Of a stretch of DNA of 7,909 nt, positions 1-6,486 are shown in pieces. The position numbers were made by a program, and so were the translations under genes. Each line of letters begins with the position of its first letter. Position 1 is the first letter of the stretch. The notes under the pieces were generated by a model, which saw only the letters and a list, made by a program, of their open reading frames with translations, was not told the DNA's origin and searched no databases. Origin of the DNA: Emcibacteraceae bacterium (lineage in GTDB: Bacteria; Pseudomonadota; Alphaproteobacteria; Sphingomonadales; Emcibacteraceae); assembly GCA_016763335.1 (NCBI GenBank), contig JAESUD010000051.1, forward strand, positions 1 to 7,909. The letters run 5' to 3'.

Positions 1-691
1 GACTGGCGCCAACGCCGACAAACATTTCAACAAAGTCCGAACCGGAAATGGTAAAGAACGGTACATTCGCCTCACCAGCGATTGCCCGGGCAAGAAGTGT
101 TTTACCACAACCAGGAGGGCCAACAAGTAGCGCACCTCTTGGGATCACGGCACCAAGACGTTGATATTTGCTTGAGTCTTTTAAAAACTCAACTATTTCT
201 TCCAATTCTTCTTTGGCTTCTTCAATACCCGCAACATCATCAAAAGTTACACGAGCCGAGTTTTCATTCATTAATTTCGCTTTGGATTTACCAAAGCCCA
301 TGGCTTTACCGCCACCGCCTTGCATTTGGCGCATGAAGAAAATCCAAATACCAATAAAGATAATAAGAGGAAACCAGCTAAACAAGAATGACATAAGCAT
401 ACTAGTTTCAATTGGCTGAGCGTTAATATCCACGCCTTTTGAACTAAGGTTCGCTATTAAATTTGGATCATTTGGTGCATATGTTTGAAAAATTGTATCA
501 TCGGCTCTCACGCCGGCAATATTATTTTCTTGAATTGTGACATTCCTCACTCTTCCGGCATCAACATCTGCCAAAAACTGCGAATAGGAAATATCCGTAC
601 GAGCCTCTTCGCCAGGGCCTTTATTAACGGCACTAAACACAGCAAGTAAGAGAATTAATATAATAAGCCAGAATGCAAAATTACGTTTCAT
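1..691 (-). CDS. ftsH: FtsH, ATP-dependent membrane zinc metalloprotease, N-terminal part (runs off the left edge)
   Basis: Inner-membrane AAA+ protease that extracts and degrades membrane proteins and short-lived regulators. The window holds codons 1-230; the second half of the ATPase domain and the HExxH protease domain lie outside. The ATG at 689-691 begins [10 protein letters not shown]. Visible in order: first membrane helix (about residues 5-22), periplasmic domain (about 23-104, with the TDISYSQF strand usual in FtsH), second helix (about 105-121, ending [11 protein letters not shown]), and the AAA+ domain from about 148 (TFDDVAG). Walker A is GPPGCGKT at 191-198, and the pore loop MFVG is at 223-226. 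Position 195 is Cys where FtsH normally has Thr. No strong Shine-Dalgarno is seen; AAGG lies rather far upstream and GAG sits in the loop of a small inverted repeat. The gene follows tilS after 156 bases, the usual alphaproteobacterial order. Identity is very secure. Confidence 0.97.
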   Translation of the reverse strand, partial: MKRNFAFWLIILILLLAVFSAVNKGPGEEARTDISYSQFLADVDAGRVRNVTIQENNIAGVRADDTIFQTYAPNDPNLIANLSSKGVDINAQPIETSMLMSFLFSWFPLIIFIGIWIFFMRQMQGGGGKAMGFGKSKAKLMNENSARVTFDDVAGIEEAKEELEEIVEFLKDSSKYQRLGAVIPRGALLVGPPGCGKTLLARAIAGEANVPFFTISGSDFVEMFVGVGAS

Positions 692-847
692 ATTGTTCAC
701 TCGTTGAACCTTTATTTTAAGTAGCGATATTCAAACATCATTGTTTCATAACCAATAGATAAGTATAATTTAATTTGAAACAAGCAGAATATCCATATTT
801 TTATTGCTAATATTAGATTTTTGTTAAAAACCGTAACAGATTAATGT
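692..847. other. tilS-ftsH intergenic region, AT-rich
   Basis: This 156-base gap separates the tilS stop (TAA) from the ftsH start. It contains a 10-base AT palindrome (CTAATATTAG, 807-816) and an inverted repeat just before ftsH (695-709). I see no GC-rich hairpin followed by a T-run that would stop tilS transcription. No convincing sigma-70 or sigma-32 promoter pair was found either, although ftsH must be expressed from here or by readthrough. Confidence 0.5.
695..709 (-). repeat. Inverted repeat in the ftsH leader
   Basis: On the coding strand the leader reads GTTCA-ACGAG-TGAAC, a perfect 5-bp inverted repeat with a 5-base loop, ending 3 bases before the ftsH ATG. The only nearby purine-rich element, GAG, sits in the loop. 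It could form a weak hairpin at the ribosome-binding region. The stem is short and AT-leaning, so chance is a real possibility. Confidence 0.35.
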
Positions 848-2185
848 TTATTTCTTAAAAACTACTGAAAATCCATCTAATTCGACCAGTTTTAATTCAC
901 GAATTAGTAAATTTGGTAAAATCACCTGTCCGTTATGATCAATAATACACGGTAATGATGGCACAATTCTGTCTCGAAGACGGTAATTATCAAAAAAGGC
1001 ATTTAGTTTTTCTTTAAAATCAGGAATTTTATTATTGATGATTTTAATATATTCAGTACTCAATGGCACGACTTTGCCTGAATTTTTACCCGCTTTCAGT
1101 AAAAACCTTTTATCCCATAATAGCTGCTGAGATTTTGAAATATTTATCTCTTTTTCGATATCATTTATTTCACGGCAAAAATAGCTCTCTTTTTCATTAA
1201 CCCTAGACAGCATTACACCTGATAAAGTTTGGCCAGAGAACTCGTCCATTTGTAAATTTTTAAATAAATATTCAAGCTTTTGATGACGCGGGGCATAATC
1301 TCTACCGCCTATTTTGCGAAGAATATTACTAAGAAGCCTTAGTGATATTTCTTCATGCAGATGCAGATAAAAATCATTTGTTAATATGGCGTAGCCAAGT
1401 TCATTATAACGAACATAATCCAATTCAGCCTTTGCTGTCATTTCTTCAAGCAATGACCTAACTCGCCTCATCTTGTTTGCAGTTGATGCTAATCTTTGCG
1501 CATTCATTCCCTCAATATCAGATTTTTCAAGTAAATTCCGTATTTGGACCCTCGTGAATTTCTCATTCTTATTGCTTGGGTCAGAAATCCATTTTTGACC
1601 TATGGTAAGTAAATAATGTTCTAATTTCTTCTTTGATAAATCTAAAAATGGTCGATAGATTTTTGGAAGGTTTTTATTATTTATTTGTGCAGGAAGTTCT
1701 GCTATTTTTTCCATTGCAGATAAACCATCAATTCCGCTACCGCGAAAAAGCCTAATTAAAAATGTTTCCGCCTGATCATCCTGATGATGCGCAAGGAAAA
1801 GATGTTTGATATTATTTTCACTGCACCATTCTCCCATAAGGTTATATCGTGCTCTGCGGGCTTCATCCTGAATATTAGCTTCCGGTTTATCACCAACCCA
1901 TGTCAGAATTTCTTGCTTAACGCCTAGGTCGGCCAACCATTTTTTTACTTGTTTTGTCTCGTCCTGTGATTGTTGTCTTGAGCCATGATCAACGGTCAGC
2001 GCCACCAATTCAATATTATGGTCATCACAGTAAATTTTTAGATGTAGCGCAAGCGCCATGCTGTCCGCACCGCCAGAAACGGCAACGGCAATATGTTTGG
2101 CCCCGCCAATATCCATGGCGACCATGAGTTTTTCAAATTCATCGGCTGATAAAGCGGCGTGCTCGTCGTTGCCGACTAACTGCAT
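848..2185 (-). CDS. tilS: TilS, tRNA(Ile2)-lysidine synthetase
   Basis: Cytoplasmic enzyme that uses ATP and lysine to convert the wobble cytidine of the CAU-anticodon tRNA-Ile to lysidine, changing its decoding from AUG to AUA and its charging from Met to Ile; normally essential. The 445-residue product is close to family length (E. coli about 430). The N-type PP-loop SGGADS lies at residues 37-42. VDHGSR follows at about 65-70, and the family signature HHQDDQAETFLIRLFRGSG starts at 133. The C-terminal half is weakly conserved, as usual for the tRNA-binding domains. The ATG at 2183-2185 lies inside the end of cpoB (10-base overlap), and GAGGA upstream is a plausible ribosome site at a longish distance. 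The overlap suggests co-transcription and translational coupling with cpoB. Confidence 0.96.
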   Translation of the reverse strand: MQLVGNDEHAALSADEFEKLMVAMDIGGAKHIAVAVSGGADSMALALHLKIYCDDHNIELVALTVDHGSRQQSQDETKQVKKWLADLGVKQEILTWVGDKPEANIQDEARRARYNLMGEWCSENNIKHLFLAHHQDDQAETFLIRLFRGSGIDGLSAMEKIAELPAQINNKNLPKIYRPFLDLSKKKLEHYLLTIGQKWISDPSNKNEKFTRVQIRNLLEKSDIEGMNAQRLASTANKMRRVRSLLEEMTAKAELDYVRYNELGYAILTNDFYLHLHEEISLRLLSNILRKIGGRDYAPRHQKLEYLFKNLQMDEFSGQTLSGVMLSRVNEKESYFCREINDIEKEINISKSQQLLWDKRFLLKAGKNSGKVVPLSTEYIKIINNKIPDFKEKLNAFFDNYRLRDRIVPSLPCIIDHNGQVILPNLLIRELKLVELDGFSVVFKK

Positions 2186-3024
2186 CCTGCTTTTCTTTCC
2201 TCAGTAGGGCGCATGCGCGTATTTTCCGAGCTATCCGGGAAGCGGGCATTAAGTTCACGGTAAATTTCGCAAGCCTCAGATTTTTCACCAAGAAGATTAA
2301 GCGACATACCGACCTTCAATAAATAAGCAGGGGCCTTGGGACTTTGCGGATATTTGCTCATACCTTCAAGAAAAGATCTGGTTGCATCGGCATAATTGCC
2401 GCGTGCATAATATGTCTGTCCCAACCAATATTGAGCATTTCCGGCGAGAGTATCTTTGGGGTGGGCTCTTAAAAATTCAAGAAAACTCACCTCGGCTTGT
2501 TCATATTGCGCATTTGAAACAAGGCCATAAGCATAATCATATTGTTGCTTTGGTGTGCCGCTTGGAAGCGGTGCAACACTTGTTGGTGTTGTCACTGCGG
2601 TCATTCCGCCACCACTGGTCGTTCCGTTTTTTTCAAGCTCTGCAAAACGAAATTCATTATCTTTTTGCATGGTTTCAAGTTGACGGGTCATGTTGCTTAT
2701 TTTGAAAGTAGCTTCTTCAAGCTGGCCTGTCATTTGACGGAGCTGAGTTTCAAGTTCTGAAATACGGATATTGATTTCAGCGATCAAGGCACCTTCCGAA
2801 CTCGTGGTGGTATTACCAGTAGCCGCACCGGGTGCACTACCAGTACTGCCAGATTGAAAACGACTTCCAGGAGTGAATACTTGACGCTGAATAGAGGTGA
2901 GCTGCTTTTCAATTGCAGTAAGGCGCTGTCTTGTTGATTGAGCAGTGGCGCTATCCGTAATAGAAATTATAATCACTATCACCATTGATAATACTGGTAA
3001 ACTGGATAAAGCTTTGTTCAACAT
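2176..3024 (-). CDS. cpoB: CpoB (YbgF), periplasmic Tol-Pal associated coiled-coil/TPR protein
   Basis: Periplasmic partner of TolA that coordinates outer-membrane constriction with septal peptidoglycan synthesis. I place the start at the ATG 3022-3024, giving 282 residues, because GGAG sits 6 bases upstream (3031-3034) and the protein then opens with a normal signal peptide (residues 1-28, ending SATA before Gln29). A longer in-frame reading from 3102 would begin inside a terminator hairpin. Domains: an N-terminal heptad segment (about 31-50) for trimerisation, a Gly/Ser/Thr-rich spacer, a second coiled coil (about 79-133), another low-complexity linker, then three TPR-like repeats (about 160-190, 197-228 and 233-264) with QYWLGQTYYARGNYADA as the clearest. 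It ends 10 bases inside tilS. The terminator between pal and cpoB suggests its expression is partly uncoupled from pal. Confidence 0.94.
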   Translation of the reverse strand: MLNKALSSLPVLSMVIVIIISITDSATAQSTRQRLTAIEKQLTSIQRQVFTPGSRFQSGSTGSAPGAATGNTTTSSEGALIAEINIRISELETQLRQMTGQLEEATFKISNMTRQLETMQKDNEFRFAELEKNGTTSGGGMTAVTTPTSVAPLPSGTPKQQYDYAYGLVSNAQYEQAEVSFLEFLRAHPKDTLAGNAQYWLGQTYYARGNYADATRSFLEGMSKYPQSPKAPAYLLKVGMSLNLLGEKSEACEIYRELNARFPDSSENTRMRPTEERKAGCS

Positions 3025-3030
3025 GTAACG

Positions 3031-3034
3031 CTCC
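3031..3034 (-). promoter_or_regulatory. Ribosome-binding site that fixes the cpoB start
   Basis: GGAG lies 6 bases before the ATG at 3024 and downstream of the terminator T-run. It supports the 282-residue CpoB over the 308-residue reading. Confidence 0.7.
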
Positions 3035-3055
3035 GTTCTGCTTTTACTTTTTTCT

Positions 3056-3095
3056 AAAAAAAATGCCCGCATGACTGTGTTAGTCGCACGGGCAT
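3056..3095 (-). terminator. Intrinsic terminator between pal and cpoB
   Basis: On the coding strand ATGCCCGTGCGACT pairs with AGTCATGCGGGCAT across a 5-base loop (AACAC). That gives seven Watson-Crick pairs at the base, two G-U pairs, one C-A mismatch and four more pairs. Eight T follow directly (3063 down to 3056). This is a textbook rho-independent terminator for transcripts leaving pal. It is one-sided: there is no T-run on the other side of the hairpin. It lies 20 bases after the pal stop and 31 bases before the cpoB ATG. Confidence 0.85.
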
Positions 3096-3114
3096 CTTTC
3101 AAATAATTATAAAA

Positions 3115-3639
3115 TTAATTTACGCGTGTATATCCACGACGGTTTTGTGCATTGTCCGTACCTTGTGGACGCTCTTTACCGTAGCTCACTGTGCGAATGC
3201 GTGATGCACTTACGCCCATGGCAACAAGGTAATTTTTAACCGCGTTTGCACGGCGATCACCTAGTGCGATGTTATATTCACGTGTACCGCGCTCATCACA
3301 ATGGCCTTCAACGATTACATTAACGTTATTTGCTTTCATCCAGTTCGCTTGTGCGCCAAGTACACTACGTGCTGATGCATCAACGTCATAACGGTCATAT
3401 GCGAAATAAACCATGTCGCCTTCGCTCATGCTACCGCCCATAGAGCTATTAAGTGATTCCTGACTTACCATGTCAACAGGTGCAGCCATAGGCTCTGGTG
3501 TTGATACAGGTTCTGGTGTTTGTTCCACCGGCGTAGGTGTTTCCGTCATAGCTTCATCGCCACTATTTGAACAGGCACTTAAAATTAGTACGGCGCCGAT
3601 CATAATTAAAAATTTTGCATAAAATTTATTTTTTAGCAT
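3115..3639 (-). CDS. pal: Pal, peptidoglycan-associated outer-membrane lipoprotein
   Basis: Outer-membrane lipoprotein that binds diaminopimelate in peptidoglycan and docks TolB, keeping the envelope together at the septum. The ATG at 3637-3639 has AAGGA 7 bases upstream and gives 174 residues; a GTG five codons earlier overlaps that ribosome site and is unlikely. A lipoprotein signal peptide ends in the lipobox LSAC, with Cys23 the lipidated residue. A Pro/Thr/Glu-rich flexible tether (about 31-55) precedes the OmpA-like domain (about 75-174). That domain carries FAYDRYDVD and the peptidoglycan-binding signature VEGHCDERGTREYN...LGDRRA. The C-terminus is NRRGYTRVN, somewhat unlike the usual NRRxVxV ending. 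It sits 208 bases after tolB with its own candidate promoter and is followed by a terminator, so it may form a separate transcript. Confidence 0.97.
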   Translation of the reverse strand: MLKNKFYAKFLIMIGAVLILSACSNSGDEAMTETPTPVEQTPEPVSTPEPMAAPVDMVSQESLNSSMGGSMSEGDMVYFAYDRYDVDASARSVLGAQANWMKANNVNVIVEGHCDERGTREYNIALGDRRANAVKNYLVAMGVSASRIRTVSYGKERPQGTDNAQNRRGYTRVN

Positions 3640-3646
3640 ATTGTGA

Positions 3647-3651
3647 TCCTT
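3647..3651 (-). promoter_or_regulatory. Ribosome-binding site that fixes the pal start
   Basis: AAGGA lies 7 bases before the ATG at 3639. The alternative GTG at 3654 would leave no such site, so the shorter 174-residue protein is preferred. Confidence 0.75.
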
Positions 3652-3685
3652 CACATATTATCTTTTTATTTTTTCCAAAAACTAC

Positions 3686-3709
3686 TGTCATTCCCCATAA
3701 GAATTGACA
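3686..3709 (-). other. Hairpin in the pal leader
   Basis: On the coding strand TGTC-A-ATTC pairs with GAATGACA around the loop TTATGGG, giving eight pairs with one bulged A. GTAG and five T follow. It lies between the candidate pal promoter and the pal start. The stem is GC-poor for a terminator, so it may be a weak attenuator, an mRNA-stabilising 5' structure, or chance. Confidence 0.4.
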
Positions 3710-3729
3710 TGAATATCCAATCATACAAC

Positions 3730-3755
3730 CACTCGACCCATATAATTCACTCGAC
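3730..3755. repeat. Spaced direct repeat at the pal transcription start
   Basis: GTCGAGTG (coding strand) occurs twice, at 3755-3748 and 3737-3730, with start points 18 bases apart. The first copy abuts and partly overlaps the candidate -10 element; the second lies just past the predicted start site. Two identical octamers almost two helical turns apart could be half-sites for a DNA-binding regulator. No regulator is identified. Confidence 0.5.
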
Positions 3756-3782
3756 TATAACCATAGATCATCAAGGAATCAA
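3754..3782 (-). promoter_or_regulatory. Candidate sigma-70 promoter for pal
   Basis: The -35 element TTGATT (3782-3777) is separated by exactly 17 bases from the -10 element TATAGT (3759-3754, 5 of 6 consensus). It lies in the 208-base gap between tolB and pal, with transcription predicted to start near 3747, about 108 bases before the pal ATG. Such a gap is unusual in the otherwise compact cluster and fits separate, stronger expression of the abundant Pal lipoprotein. Confidence 0.55.
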
Positions 3783-3790
3783 GCAACAAT

Positions 3791-3809
3791 ACTAGCTATT
3801 TAGCTTAGT
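3791..3809. repeat. Imperfect inverted repeat after tolB
   Basis: ACTAAGCT and AGCTAGT (coding strand) can pair around AAAT with one bulged A, about 38 bases after the tolB stop. No T-run follows on the coding strand, so it does not look like a rho-independent terminator. Role unknown. Confidence 0.3.
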
Positions 3810-3847
3810 TTTACTAACATTTACTCATAATTAACATCATTTTATTA

Positions 3848-5188
3848 TCAATCCATTAACGGCGACCAAGCGGGGTCTGATCCATCAAGTGGAGTGATAA
3901 CCTGTCTTTCATTATATCCGGTCAGGTCAATAGACCATAATTGGGTCTCGCCGCCGCCACCTTGGTTATCATACGGATATTTTCTATAATACATCAAAAC
4001 ACGGCCATTTGGTGACCATGTTGGCCCTTCTTCAAAATAACTTTCGGTCAGGATCCGTTCCCCTGTTCCGTCCGGTCTCATGACACCGATATAAAATTTT
4101 CCACCTGTTTGTTTAGTAAAGGCAATTAGATCACCGCGCGGCGACCAAACCGGTGTGGCGTATATCCCCTGACCAAAACTAATACGTTTTATATCGCTAC
4201 CGTCACTGTCCATAACATAGATTTGTTGTGAGCCACCACGGTCAGAGTTAAAAGTAACATAGCGACCAAACGGCGAGAAACTCGGGCTGGTATCAATGGC
4301 CGAATGTTTTGTCAATCTTTCAAGGCGCCTTGTGCTAAGTTCCAGCACAAAAATATCGGAATTTCCGCGCTCCGCCTTTGACATAATCACTTTTTTACCG
4401 TCCGGTGAAAAACGCGGTGCAAAAGTCATTCCGTCAAACTCACCTAACATTTCTGATTTGCCCGTCTCAATATCAAATAAATACACTCGCGGGATATCAT
4501 TATAGAAAGAAAGATAGGTAATTTCCTGAGATGTCGGTGAAAAACGAGGGTTCAAAACCATATAAGAACCATCCGTAAGGAATTTATGATTATAGCCATC
4601 CTGATCCATAATCGCCAATCTTTTAATGCGGTCAAGATATGGCCCGCTTTCAGAGATATAAACAATCCGCGTATCAAAATATCCGTCTTCACCCGTTAGG
4701 CGTTTATACACGGCATCAGAGATTAAATGGGCAATTCGGCGCCAGTTTTGCGGCGCGGTAAAATACCTTAACCCCGTCATCTGGCTACCACCGAGAACAT
4801 CCCAGAGCCTAAATTCGACACGAACACGGCCATCTTCTTCAAGCACCGCCGTGCCGGTGACAAGTGCCTGCGCACCCACCGCACGCCAATTGGCAAATTG
4901 CGGTGCCGTGGCGGCATTACCGGAATTAATAAAGGCGCGGGGATCAATAGCACTGAATAAACCTGAACGTTCAAGATCAGCAGTAACCACACGGGCTATT
5001 TGCTTGCCAATTTCCATGACAGACCCTGCTGAGGTCATCTCATCACCACTACCGACAAAGCTTGTCAGTGCTATGGGTAACGGCTGGACATTGCCTTTTG
5101 TGATATCAATTTCAATCACCGCATGGGCGGGCAAGGCAGCAGAAATTAATCCAATTAAGGACAGCATTAAAATTTTAAGCAGTTTCAC
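3848..5188 (-). CDS. tolB: TolB, periplasmic beta-propeller of the Tol-Pal system
   Basis: Periplasmic protein that binds Pal and, through its N-terminal strand, TolA, so that the TolQR motor can move Pal to the division site. The 446-residue length is normal. The start is a GTG (5188-5186): an in-frame TAA lies two codons upstream, GGAG sits 7 bases before it, and the next ATG (codon 8) would remove the basic N-terminus of the signal peptide. Signal peptide is residues 1-23 (ALPAHA then Val24). The N-terminal alpha/beta domain spans about 24-165. The C-terminal propeller shows repeated blade motifs of the F/WSPxG type: RFSPTS near 215, RFSPDG near 259, SFSPFG near 303, VWSPRG near 348, TWSPNG near 390 and AWSP near 440. 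It follows tolA after 39 bases and is very probably in the same operon. Confidence 0.97.
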   Translation of the reverse strand: MKLLKILMLSLIGLISAALPAHAVIEIDITKGNVQPLPIALTSFVGSGDEMTSAGSVMEIGKQIARVVTADLERSGLFSAIDPRAFINSGNAATAPQFANWRAVGAQALVTGTAVLEEDGRVRVEFRLWDVLGGSQMTGLRYFTAPQNWRRIAHLISDAVYKRLTGEDGYFDTRIVYISESGPYLDRIKRLAIMDQDGYNHKFLTDGSYMVLNPRFSPTSQEITYLSFYNDIPRVYLFDIETGKSEMLGEFDGMTFAPRFSPDGKKVIMSKAERGNSDIFVLELSTRRLERLTKHSAIDTSPSFSPFGRYVTFNSDRGGSQQIYVMDSDGSDIKRISFGQGIYATPVWSPRGDLIAFTKQTGGKFYIGVMRPDGTGERILTESYFEEGPTWSPNGRVLMYYRKYPYDNQGGGGETQLWSIDLTGYNERQVITPLDGSDPAWSPLMD

Positions 5189-5195
5189 GTTTTAT

Positions 5196-5199
5196 CTCC
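5196..5199 (-). promoter_or_regulatory. Ribosome-binding site that supports the GTG start of tolB
   Basis: GGAG lies 7 bases before the GTG at 5188. Together with the in-frame stop just upstream, it decides the non-ATG start. Confidence 0.7.
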
Positions 5200-5227
5200 A
5201 GTCTTCATTACTTCAACTTTTATAATT

Positions 5228-6033
5228 TTACGACAGCATGTCAGAAGGATCAAAAGTTAATTTTATCTCCTTCCATTGATCATACATATCCTTTGGCAAT
5301 TTTAAATCACTATAAGGGGCACACATCCTCACCGCCCTAAGCGCACTATCAGCCGCTACCTTAAGCGGTCCACTCATACGGGCGTAATCGTCAGCTCTTG
5401 GTTGGCCAATAATCCTACCATCCTGTGAAAGGTTAAAATTGACAACAACTATTAATTTTCCAGCATCGAGGGCACCTGATGGCGGGTTCCAGCACTCACC
5501 TTCGATTTTTAATCTAAACGCGGCTTTAATAGACATCGTTTGACGTTGAACATCCAGCGATGTCGCCTTTTGTTCTTTTGGCCCAAACCTTTCAGCAAGT
5601 CGTTCGGTTATGCTTAGTTTTTCGGGTATTTTATTCAGCAGTGCTGCCATCTTCGTTTCCGTATACTTGGAAGGTGGTTTTGGCCTTGAACGCTGGGTAA
5701 CCTTCGGTGCCGCCGCTCTTTTACCGGTGGCTTTGGTTTAGCTGTCTGCTTTGTTGACTGTGTTGGAAGCGGCATTGTCGACGGCATCGGTGGTGGTGGT
5801 GGCATTTCGGCGCGACGCTCGGGACGTTTTTGTGGCGGTTTTGGCTTTTCTTTTTGTGGTTCCGGTTTTTTCGCTATTGCAACCGTCCTTGTAATATCGG
5901 ATATATCGACCATCTCAATCGGAATGACCACCATTTCCACGTCTTTTACATCATCAAACCACGGGATATCCATTGCCGCTGTGATGAGCAGCGAAACATG
6001 GAAAACTCCGGATATGATAAGTGCATTTTTCAA
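5228..6033 (-). pseudogene. tolA: tolA, inner-membrane anchored arm of Tol-Pal, split by a single-base frameshift
   Basis: TolA spans the periplasm and transmits proton-driven movement from TolQR to TolB-Pal. Two overlapping frames cover it. The first, 6033 down to 5635, has the membrane helix (about residues 3-22) with the TolA SxxxH motif (Ser8, His12) and a Pro/Lys/Glu-rich linker. After residue 105 it turns into unrelated His/Arg-rich sequence and stops. The second frame is open from 5737 to 5228 and continues the linker (AAAPKVTQRSRPKPPSK) into domain III, with CWNPPSGA, VNFNLSQDG, ALRAVRMCAPY and YDQWKEIKLTFDP. One missing A in the run of four at 5719-5722 explains the split; repaired length is 268 residues. 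The start must be TTG at 6033, because TAA lies five codons upstream and the next ATG is inside the helix. Sequencing error, a true lesion or -1 recoding are all possible; intact neighbours and domains favour error or recoding. Confidence 0.88.
5789..5802. repeat. GGT triplet repeat in tolA
   Basis: Four GGT units plus GG on the plus strand encode the PPPPP run in the TolA linker. It is a simple repeat that could slip, but always by whole codons, so it does not explain the frameshift. Confidence 0.6.
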
Positions 6034-6051
6034 ATCATTTACTTCTTAAAA

Positions 6052-6486
6052 TTAACGCGGCGGGTTCGTTACAAGTGCGACGCGGGAAAACCCTTTGCCA
6101 TTAAGCAGTCCCATCACTTCCATAACTTGGCCATAACTAACATTTTTATCACCGTGAACATAAATACGGTCTTCTTTACGGTTTTCAAAAATCACCGATA
6201 TGCGGGCAATCATCTGGTTAAGCTCTACTTCTTCATCCTGAAGATATATTCTGCCTTCACTATCAATAGTGATTGAAAGCGGGGTATCATTTTCCGGCAG
6301 ATTATTTGCCTGCGAATTTGGTAGGTCAATCGGCACACCGACCGTAAGCAATGGTGCCGTCACCATAAACACCACCAAAAGCACCAACATCACATCAACA
6401 AATGGCGTAACGTTGATCTCGCTCATTGGCTTATGACGTTTTGAAAATCCTGTTCGGCGACCACTGCCACCACCATTCATTTGCAT
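6052..6486 (-). CDS. tolR: TolR, proton-channel subunit of the Tol-Pal motor
   Basis: Inner-membrane protein of the ExbD/TolR family that forms the TolQ-TolR proton channel and binds peptidoglycan in its active state. At 144 residues it has normal length. A short cytoplasmic tail rich in Gly and basic residues precedes the motif EINVTPFVDVMLVLLVVFMV, a single helix (about 28-44) with the essential proton-carrying Asp31 (Asp23 in E. coli TolR). The periplasmic domain (about 60-144) has SITIDSEGRIYL and YVHGDKNVSYGQVMEVM. The ATG at 6486-6484 shares one base with the tolQ stop (TAATG), and GAGGAG lies 8 bases upstream inside tolQ. This is typical translational coupling for subunits made in fixed ratio. 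A gap of 18 bases leads to tolA. Confidence 0.97.
   Translation of the reverse strand: MQMNGGGSGRRTGFSKRHKPMSEINVTPFVDVMLVLLVVFMVTAPLLTVGVPIDLPNSQANNLPENDTPLSITIDSEGRIYLQDEEVELNQMIARISVIFENRKEDRIYVHGDKNVSYGQVMEVMGLLNGKGFSRVALVTNPPR

Noticed and set aside
692..847. Sigma-70 or heat-shock promoter for ftsH
   Set aside because: TTGTTT and TTGGTT occur, but no -10 hexamer at proper spacing matches more than three positions, and no CCCCAT-type sigma-32 element is present.
3025..3102. Longer CpoB start giving 308 residues
   Set aside because: The extra codons fall in the terminator hairpin and its T-run, and the internal ATG at 3024 has a good ribosome site and begins a proper signal peptide.
3106..3111. 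Perfect TATAAT just after the pal stop, as a cpoB promoter
   Set aside because: The hexamers 17-18 bases upstream (GATATA, GGATAT) do not resemble a -35, and a transcript from here would run straight into the terminator hairpin.
3115..3144. Possible frameshift at the Pal C-terminus (NRRGYTRVN instead of an NRRxVxV ending)
   Set aside because: Restoring a more usual ending such as NRRVDIHA needs a two-base insertion, and single-base changes give no clearly better end. The native frame stops at the normal family length.
5830..6276. Plus-strand open frame of 148 codons opposite tolA and tolR
   Set aside because: It lies antisense to two clear tol genes, has no recognisable domain and is rich in His, Phe and Ile of the kind seen in reverse-frame shadows.
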